Shown: positions 30,783 through 39,501 of the stretch, in pieces | How the letters are laid out: every line of letters begins with the position of its first letter | Position numbering within the stretch: position 1 is the first letter of the stretch | From: a virus | Reading direction: 5' to 3' (one strand) | Virus record (IMG/VR): IMGVR_UViG_3300046543_000644 | Coordinates: 1 to 59,847 of that record | Length of the DNA stretch: 59,847 nucleotides | Made by a program: the position numbers and the translations under genes | Notes under the pieces: model-generated | Seen by the model: only the letters and a program-made list of their open reading frames with translations | What the model was told of the DNA's origin: nothing | Databases searched by the model: none

Positions 30783-31438
30783 GGGGTTCCTCCCTGCGCG
30801 CTTGCGGCCATCCCGACACCCGCGCCCGACCGGGCCACCGTTGCTGTTCCGCCACCCGCAGACGGTCCCTGGGCGCTGCCCGCCGTCGCCCGGCCGGTCT
30901 CCGCGAGCACCGGGGCCTCCGACACAAGGACGTCCAGCCAGTAGTTCCCGCCGCCCCCGGTGAAACGCGGATACGCCATCGTTGACCCGGTGTTGAACGA
31001 GCCCTGCAGCCCACCCAGCGCGTTCACCGTGGCCGGCGCCACCAAGGGGCCGTTCACCAGGTCCGCCGTGAAGTACGCTGGCGACGCCGAGTACCAGTTG
31101 GCCGACCCGCCGCCCAGGATTCCTGCCCGGTACCGCTGATCTGCCACCAGAACCACCGGGGCGTCCAGGACTGCGTAATTCCACGCCCCTACTGCGAGCG
31201 CCCCCGACACGGTCGCACCGCCCACCACCGGCGTCCCCACGATGTCCGAGACAGACTCGAACAGCTGGAACGCCTTCGGGGACGCATCCGCGCCTGGTGC
31301 GCACCACCACCAGAACCCGTACAGCAGCAGGCCCGACACGGTCACGTAGAACTCGACCCCGAGTGTGTAGGCCGTCGTGTCGCCCGCCACCGAAGACGGG
31401 CCCGCCGTCGCCGGCCAGATCCGGTATGGGCCGGGCAC
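30779..31438 (-). CDS. virion surface protein with DUF4082-like fold
   Basis: A 219-aa protein. TAYTLGVEFYVTVSGLLLYG followed by FWWWCAPG, and later ALAVGAWNYAVLDAPVVLVA and YRAGILGGG, match my recollection of the DUF4082 beta-sandwich. Such domains are often on cell-surface or virion-decoration proteins. It lies upstream of the connector gene with a 4-base overlap. It could decorate the capsid. Confidence 0.65.
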   Translation of the reverse strand: MPGPYRIWPATAGPSSVAGDTTAYTLGVEFYVTVSGLLLYGFWWWCAPGADASPKAFQLFESVSDIVGTPVVGGATVSGALAVGAWNYAVLDAPVVLVADQRYRAGILGGGSANWYSASPAYFTADLVNGPLVAPATVNALGGLQGSFNTGSTMAYPRFTGGGGNYWLDVLVSEAPVLAETGRATAGSAQGPSAGGGTATVARSGAGVGMAASAQGGTP

Positions 31439-31441
31439 CGG

Positions 31442-31744
31442 TCAGGCGCCGGGCCGGGCCGGACGGCCGGGCGCGGCCTTCTTGGCCGCCTGCGCCGGCT
31501 TCGGCTCAGCGGCGGTCTCCGGGGCCTTCTCCGCCGCAGCATGCTCCGGTGCCGCGGGCTTCTCCGGGGCCTTCTCCTCGTCAGGTGGGTCGGCGGGGCC
31601 GCTGGACGCGTCGACGTCGTAGTCGAAGCGCGCTTTCAGCGTGTCCGCCACATGTGCGGCGTCCTCCGCCCGGCCCGCGTTCTTGTAGGCCGCATGCTCC
31701 TCGATCATGGCGTCGCGGTACGCCGCCTGGATGTCTCTGCTCAT
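31442..31744 (-). CDS. small head-region protein with Ala/Pro/Lys tail
   Basis: A 100-aa protein: a folded N-terminus (SRDIQAAYRDAMIEEHAAYK, AEDAAHVADTLKARFDYDVD) and a low-complexity tail rich in Ala, Pro, Glu and Lys. Similar proteins lie beside capsid genes of actinophages. The ATG at 31744 overlaps the glycosyltransferase stop by 4 bases. It could be a virion component; function unknown. Confidence 0.65.
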   Translation of the reverse strand: MSRDIQAAYRDAMIEEHAAYKNAGRAEDAAHVADTLKARFDYDVDASSGPADPPDEEKAPEKPAAPEHAAAEKAPETAAEPKPAQAAKKAAPGRPARPGA

Positions 31745-32427
31745 AGCTCCCTCACCTGCTCGATGTCCGGCAACTGGGCGTAGTAGCGGTCCTTCTGGGC
31801 GCGCCTTGCCTTCGAGCGCTGGCCGGTGCGGTGCTCCAGGCGCAAATCCCACAGCGTCTCCGCCGGTTCGATGCGATGCCGGATCTCGTGCCCGGCCAGG
31901 ACCCGGGTCCCGGCCGGCCCGGGCGCGGTCACCACGTAGTGGGCCTGCTGGACGCCGATGCCCGGCAGCGCCCGGAACAGCACCCGCAGCGGGTGCTGCG
32001 AGGTCTCCTCGCCGCGTTCCCACATCACCACGTTCGCCACGTCGAGCTTCGTCTCCTGCAGCACCGTCCGGGTGTCCGGCGGGACCTCGGTGAGAACCTC
32101 GTCGGCGTCGATCCGCAGGAACCAGTCCCCTGGGTCCGCGATCGTCATCCCGAGGCGGAACATGTGGTCGCGCTTCTGAACCTCGTTGCCCCACCAGGGC
32201 TGGCGCGGCACATGCACCGTGCAGCCCAGGCCGACGCCCGCGGCAACCCGTTGGATTGTCTCCGCCTGCTCGCCGCCCGACGCCGGCTGCCGCACCGCAC
32301 CCGGGAACAGCGCATACGGGCCGTCGACGGCGACGACGTGGTCGCACAGCTTGGCCATCGACGCCACGCACTCCGCCAGCCACGGCGCAGGCTCCTCGTA
32401 CCACGACAACAGCGCGATGACCCTCAC
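31741..32427 (-). CDS. GT2-like glycosyltransferase in the head operon
   Basis: A 228-aa GT-A-fold enzyme. MRVIALLSWYEEPAPWLAEC and CDHVVAVDGPYALFPG form the nucleotide-sugar side, and RIDADEV at residues 105-111 gives the DxD motif for metal and sugar nucleotide. The start is GTG 32427 with a GTGA overlap. It sits between the capsid and connector genes, next to a methyltransferase-like gene, so a virion protein or a small glycan is a likely target. Donor and acceptor are unknown. Confidence 0.8.
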   Translation of the reverse strand: MRVIALLSWYEEPAPWLAECVASMAKLCDHVVAVDGPYALFPGAVRQPASGGEQAETIQRVAAGVGLGCTVHVPRQPWWGNEVQKRDHMFRLGMTIADPGDWFLRIDADEVLTEVPPDTRTVLQETKLDVANVVMWERGEETSQHPLRVLFRALPGIGVQQAHYVVTAPGPAGTRVLAGHEIRHRIEPAETLWDLRLEHRTGQRSKARRAQKDRYYAQLPDIEQVREL

Positions 32428-32924
32428 CGGTGGATCCCCACCCAGCCGCCGCGCGGGTTCCGCAGCATCAGGCCCGCGGCACCCGTCGCCCGGCACCTCG
32501 CGCCGAGGACGCTGTGCATCGCCCCGTCCGGGTGCCCGTTGCCGCAGTCGTGGACGATGCAGACAGAGCCAGGTTTCCCGACCCGGTCCCACATCGCGAT
32601 CTCGGCCAGGCGCATCGTGGGCTCACTGTCCAGGATCACCAGGTCAGCGACTGCCATGTCGGCGTCCGCCGGGGTGCCGCGCCCAGGGTCGGCCGGGGCC
32701 CGGCGCCAGTCCGGGTCCGACTCGAAGCCCAGGAACGTGCAGAGCTCCAGGTCGAGGTACCCGGTGATGCGGCCGACGCCGACGCCCGTCTCCAGAACCA
32801 CCGCGGGCTGAAGCATCCGCTGGAGCATGCCGACGAAGCGGCAGAAGTCCTCTTCCGGGGAGTACTCGTCCCAGGACATCCACCCGGGCTGGGCATGGGC
32901 GGTGAATGTCCGCTCGTCGATCAT
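32424..32924 (-). CDS. SAM-dependent methyltransferase-like protein
   Basis: A 166-aa Rossmann-type protein: VVLETGVGVGRITGYL at about residues 42-57 (motif I, SAM binding), an acidic FESDPDW near 67, DLVILDSEP at about 94-102 and CIVHDCGNG near 122. It resembles short class I methyltransferases found with sugar-modifying enzymes. It overlaps the glycosyltransferase by 4 bases, so the two are co-expressed with late genes. The target may be the same glycan. Confidence 0.7.
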   Translation of the reverse strand: MIDERTFTAHAQPGWMSWDEYSPEEDFCRFVGMLQRMLQPAVVLETGVGVGRITGYLDLELCTFLGFESDPDWRRAPADPGRGTPADADMAVADLVILDSEPTMRLAEIAMWDRVGKPGSVCIVHDCGNGHPDGAMHSVLGARCRATGAAGLMLRNPRGGWVGIHR

Positions 32925-32934
32925 CGGGTCCCTT

Positions 32935-33132
32935 TCAGATCATCAGGGGCTCGGAGCGAAGTAGGTCCTTGCCGCGGGTCTCGTACCAGGTGGTCACGGC
33001 AGCCCTGACGGCGGCTGTGACCTCCTCGACGACATCGTCGGGATACATGTGCCCGCCGTCCGCTAGTCGCGGCAGTTGGTCGGCGTCGGGAATGTTCAGG
33101 GACACCTCGACGCGGCGGTACTCGCCGCCCAT
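32935..33132 (-). CDS. small hypothetical protein after capsid
   Basis: A 65-aa protein (GGEYRRVEVSLNIPDADQLP, then a helix DDVVEEVTAAVRAAVTTWYE). It follows the major capsid gene by 65 bases and precedes the methyltransferase gene. It may be a head accessory protein; family not known to me. Confidence 0.65.
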   Translation of the reverse strand: MGGEYRRVEVSLNIPDADQLPRLADGGHMYPDDVVEEVTAAVRAAVTTWYETRGKDLLRSEPLMI

Positions 33133-33197
33133 CAGTCCTCCTCACGACTGTCCGGCTGGGGCCAGGCAGCAACTCCAGCCGGATGTCATGTTCAGAC

Positions 33198-34598
33198 CTA
33201 GAACGACGGGGCGATGAGGCCGGTCCCGCCGATCTCGACCACCGACTGCGGGTAGCGCGCGGCGGTGAACGCCAGGTACCCGTAGATCTGCAGACGCACG
33301 GTCAGGTTCTGCGACCCGACGTCCGGCAGCACCCGGGAGCGGATGCCGCTCTCGAAGAGCAGCAGGTCCGAGGCGCGGATGATGTGGATGACGTCCTCAG
33401 TGGTGGACGCACCCAGGAGCGTCGGCATCGACGGGTCCGTGATGACGGGCAGCCCGTGCATGTGGCCCACGACCTGCTCGGCCGCCACGGCGCCCAGGGT
33501 CGCGATGGCGTTCATGCTCGCGCCGGAGGTGTCCGGCACGACCAGGGGGCGGCCGGTGGTGTCCGCTGCGGCCAGGAAGTACGCCCAGCGGCGCGGGTGC
33601 ATCACGATCGCGGTCGGCGGCATGAAGCGCGCCGTGTGGACCCTCTGGATGCCGTCGGCGATCTTGCTGTACAGGCCGGCGACCGTCGGGGTGGCCGTGG
33701 TGTACGCGATCGTGACGATGCTCGCCGTGGTCCGCACACCGGTGACCTGGCCCGAGGATCCGGACCCGCCGATGACCTGCAGGTCGAGCTTCGTCGCGTA
33801 GTCCGCGTTCAGGTCAGAGAAGATGACCTGGTCGAAGCTGATCGGCGACTGGTCCAGGAGCTGGATCGCCACGTCCTGCTGACCGGCGATGGTCTTGACC
33901 GGGGCAGTGATCGACGTGTCGGTGAGGTCGGTCTCGGAGACACCGGTGTTGTCCGCCGTCTGGGCTGCGGTCGTGGTCCCGGTGGCGACCTTCGGGATGT
34001 TGATGCTGTCCGTGCCGGGCGGCAGGGCCTGGCCCGTGCACAGGTTGGCGTAGGCGCGGCCGGCGCGGGCCAGCGACACGTACTGCTGCATCATCCACAG
34101 CGGCGGCACGAAGTACCCGCCGTTGCCGTCGGTCCGCAGCAGGTCGCGGTACTCCTTGTCGGTCTCGACGTCCTGCGCGTGGCGCCGCAGGCGGTCGATG
34201 GAGCCGCCGTCGCCGTCCATGCTCATCTGGACCCGCATCAGGTCCTGCAGGTACGACTTGCCGTTGCCGGCCTCGTAGGTGCGTCCCTCCTTCACGGACT
34301 GCACCCGGGCCTGGGCCCGGCGCACAGCGAGCGCACCGGCGGTGACGCCCTTCTCGCGCTCGTCCTCCTCGGAGAGCTCCGTGATGCGCTCGTCGAGCGC
34401 CCGCAGGTCCTCGTCCTTGGTCTTGACGTTCGCGGTGAGGGTCCGGAACTCCGTGTCCTCTTCCGGGGTGAGGTCCTCGCGGGCCTCATCCATGGCGAGG
34501 TCGGTGATGGCCTTGCGCTCCGCGAGCATCTGCTCGCGGTCCTTCGCGGTCTGCTCGCGCTTGGCGATGAGCCGCTTGAGTCGCTCGTCCATGGGCAT
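33198..34598 (-). CDS. HK97-type major capsid protein with N-terminal scaffold region
   Basis: A 466-aa protein. Residues 1-100 form a charged coiled coil (AERKAITDLAMDEAREDLTP, ANVKTKDEDLRALDERITEL), the delta-domain scaffold removed in maturation. The HK97 fold follows (GGYFVPPLWMMQQYVSLARA, KVATGTTTAAQTADNTGVSE, ARFMPPTAIVMHPRRWAYFL). AGGAGG lies 7 bases upstream of the ATG. The protease gene directly upstream supplies the cleavage. Confidence 0.95.
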   Translation of the reverse strand: MPMDERLKRLIAKREQTAKDREQMLAERKAITDLAMDEAREDLTPEEDTEFRTLTANVKTKDEDLRALDERITELSEEDEREKGVTAGALAVRRAQARVQSVKEGRTYEAGNGKSYLQDLMRVQMSMDGDGGSIDRLRRHAQDVETDKEYRDLLRTDGNGGYFVPPLWMMQQYVSLARAGRAYANLCTGQALPPGTDSINIPKVATGTTTAAQTADNTGVSETDLTDTSITAPVKTIAGQQDVAIQLLDQSPISFDQVIFSDLNADYATKLDLQVIGGSGSSGQVTGVRTTASIVTIAYTTATPTVAGLYSKIADGIQRVHTARFMPPTAIVMHPRRWAYFLAAADTTGRPLVVPDTSGASMNAIATLGAVAAEQVVGHMHGLPVITDPSMPTLLGASTTEDVIHIIRASDLLLFESGIRSRVLPDVGSQNLTVRLQIYGYLAFTAARYPQSVVEIGGTGLIAPSF

Positions 34599-34753
34599 GG
34601 CAGAGCCTCCTTCTGACGCTGGGATGGGGGTCTGGACCCGTGCCGGGTCGGTGATGCGCCCTCAGCCAGTGCCAGGCTTCGGTCAGTGCAGGTGGCCAGT
34701 GCCAGGCCGCCGGTGGTGCCGTCCCGCCGGATACCGGCGGGGAGTCTTGGGTG
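34599..34753 (-). promoter_or_regulatory. protease-capsid spacer with hairpin
   Basis: This 155-base gap contains CCCGCCGG (34723-34730) paired with CCGGCGGG (34734-34741), 12 bases beyond the protease stop, and a CAGTGCCAGG direct repeat near 34668 and 34698. It could reduce transcription before, or carry a promoter for, the abundantly needed capsid gene. No coding capacity is apparent. Confidence 0.45.
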
Positions 34754-35494
34754 CTACAGCTGCAGGTCGCCGCCGACGACGGCCATCGCCTCGACGAGGG
34801 ACAGGCGGCGCCCGGCCTTCGGCGGCGTCAGGGTGCGGCGCAGCGACGACAGGGCCTCAGAGGCGCGCTCCAGCTGGGCCGGGGCGTCGTCGCCCAGGGC
34901 CCGCATCTCCGCGAGGGCCTCGTCCGGGTTCACCCCGGTCAGGAACTCCATCGCGGCGCGCATCGTCTTCAGCTCGGCGCCAGCCGCGGGGTTCGCGCCC
35001 CAGTTGACGACGCTCACGTCGCCCTTGTGGAGGGACACCTCGGTCAGGGTCCGCTGGGAGTCGTCGTCGGACCACTTGTCGGCCTTGGTCCGGAACGCGA
35101 AGCTCATCTCGTCCATGTCGCCGCGCTTCATCTTCGTCTGCAGCCGCTGGACGTCCGGGTCGGCGGTGTCCAGGTGCGCCTTGACGAACAGGCCGCGGGC
35201 GTCCGTCGAGAGCTGCATCGTGCCGCTCTTCGTCCTCGCGAGCGGCATGCCCTCGTGGTTGATGAGCAGGTGGACGTCGGGCTGGGCCGCGAGCGTCACC
35301 TGGAACGCCCTGCGGTCCACCGTCTCCGTCCAACCGCCGCGCGACGGCCCGCCGAGGACGTCATACGGGTTGTCGAACACAGAGGCGTGACCCCGCAGGA
35401 CCAGGCCGCCCTCGGAGCCCTCGCGCAGCTCGAACTCGGTGACAGCAATGTGCCGCCGTTCCGGTGCGTCGATCAGTGCATGCCTGTCACCCAT
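34754..35494 (-). CDS. HK97-type prohead protease
   Basis: A 246-aa serine protease of the phage prohead (U35-like) family: FELREGSEGGLVLRGHASVF at 21-40, catalytic His80 in LLINHEG, and Ser131 in MSFAFR. It processes the capsid scaffold domain in the assembled prohead. It lies between portal and capsid genes, overlapping the portal by 8 bases. The C-terminal extension is helical. Confidence 0.92.
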   Translation of the reverse strand: MGDRHALIDAPERRHIAVTEFELREGSEGGLVLRGHASVFDNPYDVLGGPSRGGWTETVDRRAFQVTLAAQPDVHLLINHEGMPLARTKSGTMQLSTDARGLFVKAHLDTADPDVQRLQTKMKRGDMDEMSFAFRTKADKWSDDDSQRTLTEVSLHKGDVSVVNWGANPAAGAELKTMRAAMEFLTGVNPDEALAEMRALGDDAPAQLERASEALSSLRRTLTPPKAGRRLSLVEAMAVVGGDLQL

Positions 35495-36761
35495 GGGTCC
35501 TGCCCTCCGAGTCGTCGTCCTTGATGAGATGCAGCGGCCGGCCGTCGGAGCGCACCGCAGGGACAGCGACGGGCTTCCCTGCCTGCAGCGGCAGCGCGGT
35601 GTAGTCCTGGCCCTTGCCGTCCGGGATCGGCGCCCAGTCCTCCATGTCGCGGAGCTCGTCCTTGTTGTTCAGGCCGATGAGCAGGGCCTTCTCGTACATC
35701 TCGATGCGGGTCTTCATGTCCGCGAGGATCAGCCCGTTCGGGTTGAACTTCGCGTACTGGCCACGCGGCAGCAGGTCCGTGAAGTGCGACCCGATCAGCG
35801 AGAGGTACGGCTGCAGGGCGAACGACACCAGCTCGATCTGCCGCTGCTCGGGCGAGGAGTACGACATGGAGCCGCCGGTCGTGCCGCCGATCATCTCCGG
35901 CGGGATGCCGTAGATCGACGCGATCGTCGTGTTCGACAGCTGCATCGTCTCGACGAACTTCGCCTCGTTCGGCGAGATCGTGAACGGGTCGTACTCCCAG
36001 TCCCGCCCGTAAACGATCGGCTCGTGCGACCGGATGGCCTGCACCAGCCGGGTCTTGATGATCTGCGCTTCCTTCTGGTCGACGGTCTGCGCGTTGTTCT
36101 TGAACCGGCCCGGCGGCACCCCGCCGCCGCGGAACCAGTCATCCGTGAACTTCTGCGCCGCCAGACCAGTCGACACCGTCACCGCGTAGGCACCCATCGG
36201 CGACAGGCCCCACACACGGCCCGGCAGCTGGAACCACGGGATATGCACGATGTCCTCGGACGGGATCTTCTCCCCGAGGTAGAACCACTGCGGATTCGTG
36301 AAGGAACCAGGTGCGCCCATCGGCGTCATCTGCAGGCGGTCCATGCACAGCACATTCGCCGGGTCCAACCACTCGACCTGCGTCGGGTACTCCAGCCGGT
36401 CCCTCGACGTCACCACCCCTACCGCGTTGCCGCGGTACACCAGCGACGTCACCGCCCGGAACACCCAGTCGTGCAGGTTCCCCTGCGCGCAAGGCTTCAC
36501 GAACAGCGGCGGCGGCGCCAGGAGCTTCTTCGAGCCGCCCGCCGGCGGCTGCCGGTAGACGTTCAGCGGCAGGCCCGCAATGTTCGACGCCAACAGGCGA
36601 CCCGCCGCAAGGCACGCACCCAGGCGAAGCGCACCGTCCTCGTTCACCGCGGCCGGGGCCGCCAGCGGCTCCGTCGGCCAGGACACGCTGCTGGCGTCCA
36701 GCACGCGCTTCTCGGTCTGCGTATCGGCCTCGGAGGCTGCGCGCCGGAACGGATTGCGCAT
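35487..36761 (-). CDS. portal protein (HK97 type)
   Basis: A 424-aa portal protein: ASNIAGLPLNVYRQPPAGGS near 60-80, the stem/wing region (WDLRG-like segments replaced by KFTDDWFRGGGVPPGRFKNN), and the typical SNTTIASIYGIPPEMIGGTT and SYSSPEQRQIELVSFALQPY of the family. Twelve copies form the DNA entry vertex. ATG 36761 has an AAGGGGG ribosome site upstream. It follows the large terminase by 11 bases. Confidence 0.93.
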   Translation of the reverse strand: MRNPFRRAASEADTQTEKRVLDASSVSWPTEPLAAPAAVNEDGALRLGACLAAGRLLASNIAGLPLNVYRQPPAGGSKKLLAPPPLFVKPCAQGNLHDWVFRAVTSLVYRGNAVGVVTSRDRLEYPTQVEWLDPANVLCMDRLQMTPMGAPGSFTNPQWFYLGEKIPSEDIVHIPWFQLPGRVWGLSPMGAYAVTVSTGLAAQKFTDDWFRGGGVPPGRFKNNAQTVDQKEAQIIKTRLVQAIRSHEPIVYGRDWEYDPFTISPNEAKFVETMQLSNTTIASIYGIPPEMIGGTTGGSMSYSSPEQRQIELVSFALQPYLSLIGSHFTDLLPRGQYAKFNPNGLILADMKTRIEMYEKALLIGLNNKDELRDMEDWAPIPDGKGQDYTALPLQAGKPVAVPAVRSDGRPLHLIKDDDSEGRTHG

Positions 36762-36772
36762 CACGACCCCCT

Positions 36773-38290
36773 TCAGAAGACGCTGTCGAGGAGGTTGTAC
36801 TGGGCGCCCGTCATGGCCTGCGTGCGGGTCGTGAAAGCCCACCGGGCCAAGGTCATTGCCACCAGCGGGCCGATGTCGGCGTCCGCGTCCTTCCGCGACC
36901 AGGCGATGATGTCGCCCGTCTGCCGAGTCCGCGCGCCGCGCACCGCCAAGTCCAACTGCTTGTGCGGCACATGCCGGAACGAGTTCTCCCGGACCGCGTC
37001 GAGGATCTGCCCCGTCGCCGCCGCCATATCGCCCGCCGTCGTTACCGCGAGGTCACCCGCCAGCGGGTGCTCCGGGTCGTCCGGGCGCCGCAATCCCGCC
37101 TGCTCCAGGGCCACGGCGAGCGACGCCGCCGTCGACCGCCCCATCCCGATCGCCGCCGGGTTCAGCACCCCGCGCAACTCCAGCAGGCGCGGCACCAGCC
37201 AGTCCGTGCCCGGCCGATAGTCCACCAGCTGCACATGCCCCAAGCCGTCCTCGCGCTGCCCGTACACCACCACCGACGCCCAGTCCCGCAGCGGCGACAC
37301 ATCACAGGCGATCGCGATGCCACCCGCACGGTGCGAATCCGGATCCGCCAGCCGCGCCCACGCCGCCGCATCGATCACCTGGTGGTTCATCGTCACCGCC
37401 GGCCAGATCCCCAGCCGCTCCCGCGCGAACCCCGTATCGCCCATCGAGGCACGCTCGCGCTGCACTGTCTCCGCGGTGATGCGGATCCCCAGCGCCGGGT
37501 TGGCCTGCGCCCAAAGCTCCTGGTCGTCGAGGTCGATCTGGTCGAGGTGGTCGAGGTCGCCCGCGATGCCCCAGTCTCGCCACCCGAACGAGGCGCCGCC
37601 GCCAGCCTCGGCCCGCGCCTTCAGCGAGAACATCACCTCGCCGGTGTCGCCCTCGAGCGGCGGGGTGCTCGTGTAGATGATCTGAGGGTTCTTCACCGCC
37701 GACATCGTCGGCAGCAGCGCCTCGTGCTGCATGAAGGTGTACGCGAGGGCCTCGTCGATGATGTTCAGGTCCCCGGTGAAGCCACGGCCCGACCCCTTCG
37801 ACCGGGCGATGAACCGCACCCGCGCCCCGGTGTCGAGGCGCTCGAACGACTCCTCGCCGTTCGTGTTGATGACCTTGACCATAATTCCGTCAACGTCAAT
37901 CATGTTGTCGCTCACGCGCTTTCCCAGCCGCGTAATCAACTGCCGCATTCGACGAAAAGACTCCATCGACGTCTTGTATTCGTGGGACGACCACATGATG
38001 AGCCGCTCCTCGAGGAGGAACAGCCCCGCCAGTACGCGGATCTCCAGCAGCGAGCCCTTGCCGTTCTGCCGCGGCACGACCTCGCCGTACTCGAAGCACG
38101 ACCACTTGCCGTCAGCCCGCACTGACAGCACGATCGCCGCCGCATCCTCCTGCCAGGCATCCGGCACCAGGCCCGCGCGGCGCGCCAGCTCGCACGCCTC
38201 CGGCCCCAGCGTCCAGGCGGCCGGTGGCGCCAGCTCAACCCTGGGCCTGCGCCCGGCGCTCGGCGATCTTCCCGGCGAGACTGAGGACAC
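36773..38290 (-). CDS. terminase large subunit
   Basis: A 505-aa packaging ATPase-nuclease. The start is GTG 38290 with AGGGGGG upstream, overlapping the small subunit by 56 bases. Walker A PRQNGKGS is at residues 73-80 and Walker B LNIIDE at 175-180; the nuclease domain includes IACDVSPLRDWAS. It cuts and pumps DNA into proheads. The type and neighbours are those of HK97-like actinophages. Confidence 0.93.
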   Translation of the reverse strand: MSSVSPGRSPSAGRRPRVELAPPAAWTLGPEACELARRAGLVPDAWQEDAAAIVLSVRADGKWSCFEYGEVVPRQNGKGSLLEIRVLAGLFLLEERLIMWSSHEYKTSMESFRRMRQLITRLGKRVSDNMIDVDGIMVKVINTNGEESFERLDTGARVRFIARSKGSGRGFTGDLNIIDEALAYTFMQHEALLPTMSAVKNPQIIYTSTPPLEGDTGEVMFSLKARAEAGGGASFGWRDWGIAGDLDHLDQIDLDDQELWAQANPALGIRITAETVQRERASMGDTGFARERLGIWPAVTMNHQVIDAAAWARLADPDSHRAGGIAIACDVSPLRDWASVVVYGQREDGLGHVQLVDYRPGTDWLVPRLLELRGVLNPAAIGMGRSTAASLAVALEQAGLRRPDDPEHPLAGDLAVTTAGDMAAATGQILDAVRENSFRHVPHKQLDLAVRGARTRQTGDIIAWSRKDADADIGPLVAMTLARWAFTTRTQAMTGAQYNLLDSVF

Positions 38291-38582
38291 CGGAACCCCC
38301 CTGCTGCGGCACAGACACCGGCCGCGCACCCTGGCGGATTTCGGCGAACATTCTCTGCAGGGCCATTGATTGCTGCCGAGATTCTGAGAGAATGGGTGCA
38401 CAGGCAGCGAATTCCGATGACACCTCTCGGATCTGCTTGTTGAGCAGCTCCAGCCGGTCCGCAATACGGCAAGCCTCTTCGAGAAGAATCCGATGAGGCG
38501 GTGTCAGGTCCCACATCTCCAGGGACTCGGTCCACATCCGCCGGCCGCGGGCCCCAAGCCCGACCGGAGCCTTGACCGTCAT
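38235..38582 (-). CDS. terminase small subunit
   Basis: A 115-aa helical protein from ATG 38582: GLGARGRRMWTESLEMWDLT, PPHRILLEEACRIADRLELL, AALQRMF-like middle, and a basic end. This matches P27-like small terminases, which bind the packaging site. It lies directly downstream of a non-coding segment with long inverted repeats, probably its target. It overlaps the large subunit gene. Confidence 0.82.
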   Translation of the reverse strand: MTVKAPVGLGARGRRMWTESLEMWDLTPPHRILLEEACRIADRLELLNKQIREVSSEFAACAPILSESRQQSMALQRMFAEIRQGARPVSVPQQGGSGVLSLAGKIAERRAQAQG

Positions 38583-38772
38583 CAAAAACCCCCGTCCATG
38601 ATCATCGGGCACCCCCAAAAAGTGCGGGGGGACCGGGGGAAAGGGAGGGGGCGGGGTCCGTGACGATCATGACAAAAAACCGATGATCATGCCTCTGACC
38701 TGCGACGATGCAAGCCGGGCGACATAAGTGCAGGTCAGGGCCTTGAAGCTGGGCTCCGCCCCTGCGGGCCGG
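38583..38772. other. candidate packaging (cos/pac) site
   Basis: A 190-base non-coding segment between the HNH endonuclease and the small terminase genes. CATGATCATCGG (38597-38608) and CCGATGATCATG (38680-38691) are exact inverted copies separated by 71 bases. A further GATCATGA lies at 38665-38672. Between them is a long G-rich tract. Repeats flanking a GC-rich tract next to terminase and HNH genes are what a cos region looks like. Cut positions are not visible. Confidence 0.55.
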
Positions 38773-39408
38773 CTAGAACAGGGCCGCCTGGTGCGTGATC
38801 AGCCGTGCGCCCTTGACTGCATTGCAGTACCAGTGGGCCAGCCAGACGTTGGCCTTGGTGTCATCCCCACCACGGGCGATGGGCATGATGTGGTCGACCA
38901 CTGGCGATCTCGGGTGTGGCATCTGCTGCTTCATGGCTACGCGCTTGTGGCACAGGCCGCAGGTGTAGCGGTCACGCCTGGCTATCTCGGCCAGGGTGTA
39001 TCCCTCTGCCATCGCTCCACGCTTGGTGGCGCGCCTGCGCCGTGATGCTGCCGCGTACCGCTGTGCCCTGCGCACTGCCCCACAGGGTGGGCACAGTGGG
39101 GTGGTGCCGGTGCCACGGACGTCAGTGCCACAGTCCATACAGGGGCGCGGTCTGAATGTTGCAGGGTCTACATGGCGCGGCTGGCCCCTGCTGGCCTCTA
39201 CCTTGCAGGGGATAGAGCAATACCTGGACCCCAGGTTCCGCGACTGGAAGGCCGTACCGCACTCGGCACAGGCGAAGGTGTGCAGCAGGGGATTGCCCGT
39301 CCTCAGCCTGCATTGCTTGCACCTGCGTTGCCCCGCAGGGAGCGAGGTACCGCCGCCCCACAGCAGCTTGCCGCATCCTGCGCATGGAGTGTCTGGCTTC
39401 TTGGCCAT
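38773..39408 (-). CDS. HNH endonuclease with zinc ribbons
   Basis: A 211-aa protein. Three or four CxxC pairs (CAGCGK, CKQCR, CAECG, CMDCG, CPPCG) come first. The HNH fold is RDRYTCGLCHKRVA, PVVDHIMPIARGGDDT and NVWLAHWYCNAVKG. HNH proteins adjacent to terminase are needed for cos cutting in some phages such as HK97. With its ribbons it could also be a homing nuclease. It is one of two HNH genes here. Confidence 0.85.
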   Translation of the reverse strand: MAKKPDTPCAGCGKLLWGGGTSLPAGQRRCKQCRLRTGNPLLHTFACAECGTAFQSRNLGSRYCSIPCKVEASRGQPRHVDPATFRPRPCMDCGTDVRGTGTTPLCPPCGAVRRAQRYAAASRRRRATKRGAMAEGYTLAEIARRDRYTCGLCHKRVAMKQQMPHPRSPVVDHIMPIARGGDDTKANVWLAHWYCNAVKGARLITHQAALF

Positions 39409-39428
39409 GGGCTTCTCCTGGGAATGCG

Positions 39429-39458
39429 AAAGCCCCGAGCCAGGAGACTCGGGGCTTT
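39429..39458 (-). terminator. 11-bp hairpin between HNH genes
   Basis: AAAGCCCCGAG (39429-39439) pairs perfectly with CTCGGGGCTTT (39448-39458), loop 8, with TTT on the outgoing side in both directions. It is downstream of the small HNH gene and probably ends its transcript. Confidence 0.8.
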
Positions 39459-39501
39459 CTACCCGCCGCGATCAACGGTGGGTGTGGTCAAGGGTAGTGG
39501 G

